Made by a program: the position numbers and the translations under genes | The notes under the pieces: model-generated | Databases searched by the model: none | What the model saw: the letters and a program-made list of their open reading frames with translations, nothing else | Told to the model about the DNA's origin: nothing | Shown here: positions 59,421-64,000 of the stretch, piece by piece | Numbering within the stretch: the stretch's first letter is position 1 | Layout: the number at the start of each line of letters is the position of its first letter | NCBI RefSeq assembly: GCF_018326005.1 | Contig: NZ_AP021903.1 | Span: 2,878,501 to 2,942,500, forward strand | DNA from: Pseudomonas sp. Seg1 | GTDB lineage: Bacteria > Pseudomonadota > Gammaproteobacteria > Pseudomonadales > Pseudomonadaceae | Reading direction: 5' to 3' | Length of the DNA: 64,000 nt

Positions 59421-60410
59421 TCAAGGACTTGAACGAGTGATCGACGCTGGCGCTTCGACCCGCGCCGAAATCCACTCACGGCTGTAAGCCAGCACGCTTT
59501 CAGCGATGGTTGTCGGAAAGTGGATGAAGCCGTGTGGGGAGGAGGGCAACAGGTACACCTCGACGGGTGCTGAATTCATCCAGCGCTCGGCGATATCGAG
59601 GGTGTCGTCACGCAACGGATCCAGCTCACCGGCAAACATCAGGGCCGGCGGAAAGCCGCTGAAATCGCCGTACAGCGGGGACAGCGGCGGTTGCCGGCGC
59701 TGCTCGTCATTCAAGTCCGGCGTGAGCTTGCGCAGCGCTTCAACCATGCCAGGTCCGTCCAGCAGCAGGGTTTCTGGCGGTGCTTCGCGCACGCTCGGCG
59801 TTCCGGTCATGTCGTAGACGCCGTAATAGAGCAGTGCGCCGTTCACCCGTTGCAGCAACCCGGGCGAGTTTTTCAGCGCCAATAGCGTCGCCGCCGCCAG
59901 ATGAGCGCCGGCCGATTCACCGACGACGATCACCGGCAGACCGGCAAATTCGTTCTGGCTGAGCAGCCAGCGGGCGGCTGCCACGCAGTCATCCATCACC
60001 CCTTCGATGGGCGTCGATACCGCCAGACGGTAGTCCACCGAGACGACCGTCACGTTGCACGTATTGACGATGGCGATGTTGAAGTTGTCATTCATCTGCG
60101 CATTGCCGATCACCCAGCCGCCGCCGTGGAAATCCAGCACCACGCCTTTGGCTCGACCCTTTGGCCGAATGATCCGCACGGCCGCGCCAAGATGATCAAT
60201 CCTCTTTCGCTCAGCCAGGAGGCCATGCTTGCGCAACTTGCCTTCGCCGCCAACCTGACTGACACGTAGCAACGCCTGAATCAGGCGTGGCACGACGCGA
60301 TTGCGGATTTTAAAGCGCGGCAACCACGCGAGTTTCTTGTTGAACTCGCGCACTTGCGCCAACTCGCGCTCGCCTTGGGGCCATGGTGCTTTACGGGGGG
60401 AGTGGGGCAT
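59421..60410 (-). CDS. Alpha/beta hydrolase, hormone-sensitive-lipase type esterase
   Basis: Esterase of 329 aa: oxyanion motif HGGGWVIG, nucleophile elbow VVGESAGAHLAAA (Ser), Asp in FAGELDPLRDD and His in SPHGFIHFP. That is the full HSL-family (family IV) set. No signal peptide, so a cytoplasmic lipase or esterase. The start shares a base with the TspO stop on the same strand, indicating a two-gene operon. Substrate unknown. Confidence 0.9.
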   Translation of the reverse strand: MPHSPRKAPWPQGERELAQVREFNKKLAWLPRFKIRNRVVPRLIQALLRVSQVGGEGKLRKHGLLAERKRIDHLGAAVRIIRPKGRAKGVVLDFHGGGWVIGNAQMNDNFNIAIVNTCNVTVVSVDYRLAVSTPIEGVMDDCVAAARWLLSQNEFAGLPVIVVGESAGAHLAAATLLALKNSPGLLQRVNGALLYYGVYDMTGTPSVREAPPETLLLDGPGMVEALRKLTPDLNDEQRRQPPLSPLYGDFSGFPPALMFAGELDPLRDDTLDIAERWMNSAPVEVYLLPSSPHGFIHFPTTIAESVLAYSREWISARVEAPASITRSSP

Positions 60411-60850
60411 CAGCGATTCTTGACCAGAATGGAAAAATTCAAGGCTGCGGCAACACACAGCCACGCCAGATACGGGAACAAAATCAGGCCAGTGATCAAA
60501 TCAAGCTGCACAGCCATCACCACCATTGCCGCGACCACCAGCCAGAGCAGCGTCAGGATCACCATCCCGGCAACAATGTGATGCGCGCCAAAGAACACCG
60601 GCGTCCACAAGGTATTCAGCGCAATCTGCGCGGCCCATAAAGCCAGCACCGTCTGGCTCCCGGGGATCAGGCTTAAGCGATAGCCGGCCCAGGCCAGCAA
60701 CAGATAAATCACCGTCCAGGCCACCGGAAACGCCCAGTTCGGTGGGGTAAAGCCGGGTTTGGCCAGCGATTCGTACCACTGGCCCGGTTTGAAAATGATG
60801 CCCGTGCTCGCGGCAGCCGCGCAGGCCAGAAGGAAAATGAAAAAGGTCAT
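60410..60850 (-). CDS. TspO/MBR-family membrane protein
   Basis: Five-helix membrane protein of 146 aa. The motif PGQWYESLAKPGFTPPNWAFPVAWTVIYLLLAWAGYRL carries the family's WY...KP...P-P-x-W-x-F-P-x-W-T block, and ALNTLWTPVFFGAH the W-x-P-x-F-F-G motif. TspO proteins bind porphyrins and hydrophobic ligands and may act in stress signalling. Upstream partner of the esterase gene, with overlapping stop/start. Confidence 0.92.
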   Translation of the reverse strand: MTFFIFLLACAAAASTGIIFKPGQWYESLAKPGFTPPNWAFPVAWTVIYLLLAWAGYRLSLIPGSQTVLALWAAQIALNTLWTPVFFGAHHIVAGMVILTLLWLVVAAMVVMAVQLDLITGLILFPYLAWLCVAAALNFSILVKNR

Positions 60851-61032
60851 TGCCAGTCCTTAGCTGTGGTCAGCTTAACGGGGGTGTAAACAAAGGACGC
60901 CCCGTGGCGCGAAAAGTTTGCATTGAACAATGACATTTATTGAAGCATCTGCTGTTCGTGATGAGGTTGAACCAAGAGCTGACTGGTCAGTCAGGATAGT
61001 CAGTACCTCTTCTTTCCAACGCGGATGAAACC

Positions 61033-61260
61033 ATGCACACCTATCTTCTGAAATACCAGTTCAACGGCGAGCCTCGTGAACATTCACTCGAACTCAAACA
61101 GCCACGACTCGCCGATCACGAGGCCGCGATGCATCTTCTGGAATTGCATTATGGCGATGCGGAAAACAGTCTGCTCATGCCCACGGCAGATTCCACGCCG
61201 CCAGAGATCCTTGCGCAAGCCGAGAATCGAGGCATCACGCAGATTCGGGTCGAAGGCTAA
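61033..61260 (+). CDS. Small hypothetical protein
   Basis: Acidic soluble protein of 75 aa (MHTYLLKYQFNGEPREHSLELK...) with a beta-alpha pattern, no Cys. Preceded by GCGGATGAAACC, a weak ribosome site. No family recognised. It is followed by a REP-like inverted repeat. Confidence 0.6.
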   Translation: MHTYLLKYQFNGEPREHSLELKQPRLADHEAAMHLLELHYGDAENSLLMPTADSTPPEILAQAENRGITQIRVEG

Positions 61261-61282
61261 CACCTGTCCCTGAGGGAGTGGG

Positions 61283-61348
61283 TTTGCTCGCGAAGGGGGC
61301 GTATCAGCCAGGACTAATTCACGCTGAAACGCCACCTTCGCAAGCAAA
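61283..61348. repeat. REP-like inverted repeat, second type
   Basis: TTTGCTCGCGAAGGGGGCGT and ACGCCACCTTCGCAAGCAAA face each other over a spacer of about 25 bases, in a different REP family from the GTGGGAGCTGGCTTGCC type. It sits between convergent genes. Confidence 0.65.
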
Positions 61349-61349
61349 G

Positions 61350-61796
61350 TCAGGGTAAGACAGTGGACTCCGGCTCATCCCCTATGCAGTCGGGCGCATT
61401 CGGGCCGATGTCGATCATGGCGGCGGAGACCCGGGGCAACTCTCTGAAACCCCAGCTCAAAGGCCCGCCATCAGCCACCAGATCGTAAATTTCACTTTCA
61501 CCCAGCAGTTGCCCGTTGCGCTGATCGTACAGACGAAAAAACGCCGGTATCTCCCACCGGGGAAACCAGGCAAGCGGCACCGTTTCGTCCGGATGGGGGC
61601 GGGGGTGAAAAATGCCGGGCAGTACCCAGAAGGGTTTGAAATCCTGAACTCGGTAGCAACCGTTGGGACTGATGCGCGCTGCGCCCGAAGGCGTTGCCAG
61701 GGCTTTTTCCCACCATTGGGAAGCGGCCCACAACGCGACCCATGAACCAACGCAGAAGAAAAGCGCCGCAAGGATTTGTCGGGAAGGTTTGGTCAT
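61350..61796 (-). CDS. Hypothetical membrane-anchored protein, paralogue of the gene at 41598
   Basis: Protein of 148 aa with an N-terminal membrane anchor (AALFFCVGSWVALWAASQWW) and an extracytoplasmic domain sharing FFRLYDQRNGQLLGESEIYDLVADGGPLSWG and ISPNGCYRVQDF with the 142-aa protein 20 kb away. The start at 61796 avoids a 12-residue extension. No family name known. Function unknown. A gene-free stretch of 323 bases separates it from the phosphatase gene. Confidence 0.72.
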   Translation of the reverse strand: MTKPSRQILAALFFCVGSWVALWAASQWWEKALATPSGAARISPNGCYRVQDFKPFWVLPGIFHPRPHPDETVPLAWFPRWEIPAFFRLYDQRNGQLLGESEIYDLVADGGPLSWGFRELPRVSAAMIDIGPNAPDCIGDEPESTVLP

Positions 61797-62119
61797 GTTC
61801 GCGGACCTTTCACGGACCTGCCGTTCAGACACGCCGATGTGCCACGTGTGGCAGCCTGCGCATTTTCAATCCGGTGCATGGAGACATCCTGTCGCAAAAG
61901 GTCGGCAATTGTGCCGGTTCTGGAAATCCAGTCAAACAGCTGTTCCCCGTCACCCAAGTCCCCCATGTGGGAAATCTATAAAAAGGTATCGATATGGCCG
62001 AAACACGCGTGCCATGGACCAATCGCGCAGCCATTTCGATCCAGAGTCAATCTGTCATATTCGGTATCACTTCATTGCAGATAGTAGCCAGCCCAATGCT
62101 TATTCCATGAGGCTGCACT
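61797..62119. other. Gene-free region between divergent genes
   Basis: About 320 bases with no gene. Near 62107 GAGG stands about 9 bases before the GTG start of the next gene; ATCTATAAAAAGG near 61974 is an AT-rich stretch that might be part of a promoter. Nothing else supported. Confidence 0.4.
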
Positions 62120-64000
62120 GTGTTCCAACGTCTTCTGTGTTCGCTGTCCGTTCTGAGTCTGTCCATCGCCGCTGCCCATGCCGCCGGGCCTGTTGCTCTC
62201 GATACGCCGCGCCTGACAAGCATCGACAACTTCCGTGATATCGCCGGCCTCACCACGGCCTACTCCACGGCCCATGACGGCACGATGCGCAGTGGCGTGT
62301 TCTACCGTTCGAATGCGCTGACGCCGTCGACGGCGGATCTGGCGACGCTCAACAGCCTTGGCATCAAAGCCGTTTACGACCTGCGCACCCCCAGCGAAAT
62401 CGCCGCTACACCGGACACGATGCTCAGCGGCGCGACCTACGAAAACATCGACATCATCGGCAGCACCACCTCCGGCTCGAACATCACCAACATCTCATTC
62501 AACAGCGCCGCCGACGCGATCGCGATGATGGAGCAGACCAACCGCGCGTTCGTCAGCGACGCGGGGATGCGCGGTCAGTTCGCCAAACTGTTCAATGAAC
62601 TGGCCAGTGTCGACGCTGCTCAACTGTTCCACTGCACTGCCGGCAAAGACCGCACGGGCTGGACAGCGGCGGTATTGCAGAGCATCGCCGGGCTCGATAA
62701 CGCGACGATCATGGCCAACTACTTGGCGACCAACGATTACACTGCCGCCCGCGTCGCCGCGACCCTCAAAGCCATGCCGCCAAGCATGGCCGCCATTTAC
62801 GCGCCGCTGCTCGGTGTGGAGGCCAGCTACTTGCAGGCCGGTCTCGATGAAGTCAGCGCGCAATACGGCAGCATGGACAACTACCTCAAGCAAGGTCTGG
62901 GGCTGTCGCAGGAAACGATCTATGTGCTGCGCGGCAAACTGGTCGAGTACAACAGTCTGCCGGGGCAGGCGGGACTGGTCGGCAATGCGGCCGCAGGTGC
63001 CGAGTTGTTGCGCCAGTTGCAGAACACCAACCTGTCCGGCACCTACAGTGCCTACAACTATTATCTGCAGTCGGCCATCGACGCCGGCACTCTGGGCGGT
63101 GTCGAGTCCACGGTCGGTGGCCAGGTTCACGCCGATGCGGCCAGCTACATGCTGCGTCAGAACGCGCTGATCGAACAGGCTGCCGCGCCGTTCGCGAGCG
63201 GCACGGATCTGCGAGTCGGCCAATATCGTTTGTGGACGACCGCGCTCGCCGGATATTTGGGCACCGACGGTTCCGCACACGCTGACAGCAGCAACGAACA
63301 CAGCCAGGGCCTGATGGTCGGCATCACTCAGCGTTTCAGCGAACAACTCAGCGCCCGTGGTGGCTTCGGTTATAGCAAAGGCTCGGTGGGAGGGGCGGGT
63401 GGCGAAGCGGATACTGATTTCACCTTCTTCAACATTGGCGCCCGTTATGGCTTCGCCAGTCTGGAGCGCGGCTTCTATATAGATGCCAACGCCAGTGCCG
63501 GTTACACCGACTACGACAGCAAACGTGACCTCGGCGGTGGTCTCGGTTCAGCCAAGGGCAGCACTCACGGCAATCTGACGGGGGCGACTTTGGCATTGGG
63601 CTATCGCGTGCCGGTGCGCGGCATGACGCTGGAGCCGAGTCTCGGGGTGCGCGTCAGCCATCTCGATCTTGCCGGCTTCAAGGAGAAGGGCAGCGAGCTT
63701 TCTCTGGATGTCGATGACAACACGCAAACCCGTCGCAGCGCTGTGGCTAATCTCGACGTGTCCTTCGCCCCGATTGCCTTAGGCAATTGGCAACTGGTGC
63801 CGGGTGCGCGCGTGGGTTACGAACATGTACTCGGCGAGCATCAGGTCGATAGCGAAGGTCACTTGTTGGGACTGGATATCGAACAACGCGCTGCATTCGA
63901 CAATCGCGATCAGTTCAGCGGTGGCGTCAATCTCATGGCCAGCCTTGGCCCGGTCAGCGTGGGGGCAGAAGTGGGGGCCAGCGGTGGTGGCGACAGTCAC
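62120..64000 (+). CDS. Autotransporter with N-terminal tyrosine-phosphatase passenger (3' truncated by window edge)
   Basis: The frame is open to the right edge, at least 627 codons. Signal peptide (VFQRLLCSLSVLSLSIAAAHA, Sec type). The passenger (about 23-350) has the PTP loop HCTAGKDRTGW with Cys172 and Arg178 (CX5R) and an early NFRDIAGL, the marks of Tyr_phosphatase3-type enzymes. From about residue 385 the sequence is an autotransporter-type barrel (GLMVGITQRFSEQLSARGGFGYS, FFNIGARYGFASLERGFYID, RSAVANLDVSFAPI). So the enzyme should be displayed on or released from the cell surface. The end, including the final aromatic residue, is missing. GTG start with GAGG; no other start fits. Confidence 0.85.
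   Translation, partial: MFQRLLCSLSVLSLSIAAAHAAGPVALDTPRLTSIDNFRDIAGLTTAYSTAHDGTMRSGVFYRSNALTPSTADLATLNSLGIKAVYDLRTPSEIAATPDTMLSGATYENIDIIGSTTSGSNITNISFNSAADAIAMMEQTNRAFVSDAGMRGQFAKLFNELASVDAAQLFHCTAGKDRTGWTAAVLQSIAGLDNATIMANYLATNDYTAARVAATLKAMPPSMAAIYAPLLGVEASYLQAGLDEVSAQYGSMDNYLKQGLGLSQETIYVLRGKLVEYNSLPGQAGLVGNAAAGAELLRQLQNTNLSGTYSAYNYYLQSAIDAGTLGGVESTVGGQVHADAASYMLRQNALIEQAAAPFASGTDLRVGQYRLWTTALAGYLGTDGSAHADSSNEHSQGLMVGITQRFSEQLSARGGFGYSKGSVGGAGGEADTDFTFFNIGARYGFASLERGFYIDANASAGYTDYDSKRDLGGGLGSAKGSTHGNLTGATLALGYRVPVRGMTLEPSLGVRVSHLDLAGFKEKGSELSLDVDDNTQTRRSAVANLDVSFAPIALGNWQLVPGARVGYEHVLGEHQVDSEGHLLGLDIEQRAAFDNRDQFSGGVNLMASLGPVSVGAEVGASGGGDSH

Noticed and set aside
62495..63346. Minus-strand 283-codon frame
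   Set aside because: Shadow of the phosphatase-autotransporter gene, which has signal peptide and catalytic motif on the plus strand.
1..64000. Multi-gene defence system, prophage or insertion sequence
   Set aside because: No nuclease/helicase/reverse transcriptase set, integrase, transposase or phage structural gene was seen anywhere in the window.

Overview
The window reads as a stretch of chromosome from a Pseudomonas of the fluorescens group. The support is indirect but consistent: high-GC codon use, dense gene packing, several copies of the inverted REP pair with core GTGGGAGCTGGCTTGCCAGC that is typical of that group, and many Pseudomonas-style families (DUF6124, DUF2986, MocR regulators, short-type cytochrome bd oxidase). 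No rRNA, tRNA, CRISPR array, transposase or phage structural gene was seen.

Left part (0-21.2 kb) is mainly transport and its regulation. It holds a MetQNI-type importer (metQ cut by the window edge), an RbsABC-type importer, a sulfite-oxidase-like molybdopterin protein, a TonB-dependent receptor overlapping an APC permease, a DUF3574 lipoprotein, an extraordinary Met/Cys-rich protein, an XRE-cupin regulator coupled to a small protein, and an AraC regulator divergent from a five-gene unit (AhpD-like protein, acyl-CoA-dehydrogenase-like flavoprotein, SsuB/TauA-type ABC importer). LysR and MFS genes follow. The mixture resembles sulfur or organosulfur scavenging loci, but that is inference.

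Middle part (21.2-40.6 kb) is accessory. An AT-rich pair encodes a lipoprotein and a secreted trypsin-like protease. After an MscS channel and a phosphodiesterase comes a patchwork (27.4-35.3 kb) of GAF-PAS-GGDEF-EAL, peroxiredoxin, DsbA-like, LtrA, quinol-monooxygenase-like and luciferase-like genes, interspersed with gene remnants: two pieces of a DsbA-like gene, the tail of a TolC/NodT efflux protein and a possible SDR fragment. Then come a DUF6124 gene with a hairpin-rich leader, a methyltransferase and a run of small membrane or hypothetical proteins.

Right part (40.6-64 kb) is mixed metabolism: hydrolases, GNAT and glyoxalase proteins, a PanB-like enzyme convergent with a MocR regulator, a DAO oxidoreductase, hemerythrin divergent from a bd-type oxidase operon, a zinc alcohol dehydrogenase, a remnant of a periplasmic binding protein, a saccharopine-dehydrogenase-like protein, a solitary metallophosphoesterase with an unrecognised N-terminal half, a small secreted repeat protein, an SDR lacking its catalytic Tyr, a lipase/TspO pair, and a secreted tyrosine phosphatase fused to an autotransporter barrel that runs off the right edge.

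The best candidates for undescribed biology are the Met/Cys-rich protein (11.9 kb), the lipoprotein-protease pair (21.4-23.9 kb), the DUF6124 leader (36.1 kb), the metallophosphoesterase (56-57.5 kb) and the phosphatase-autotransporter (62.1 kb). No multi-gene defence system could be demonstrated.
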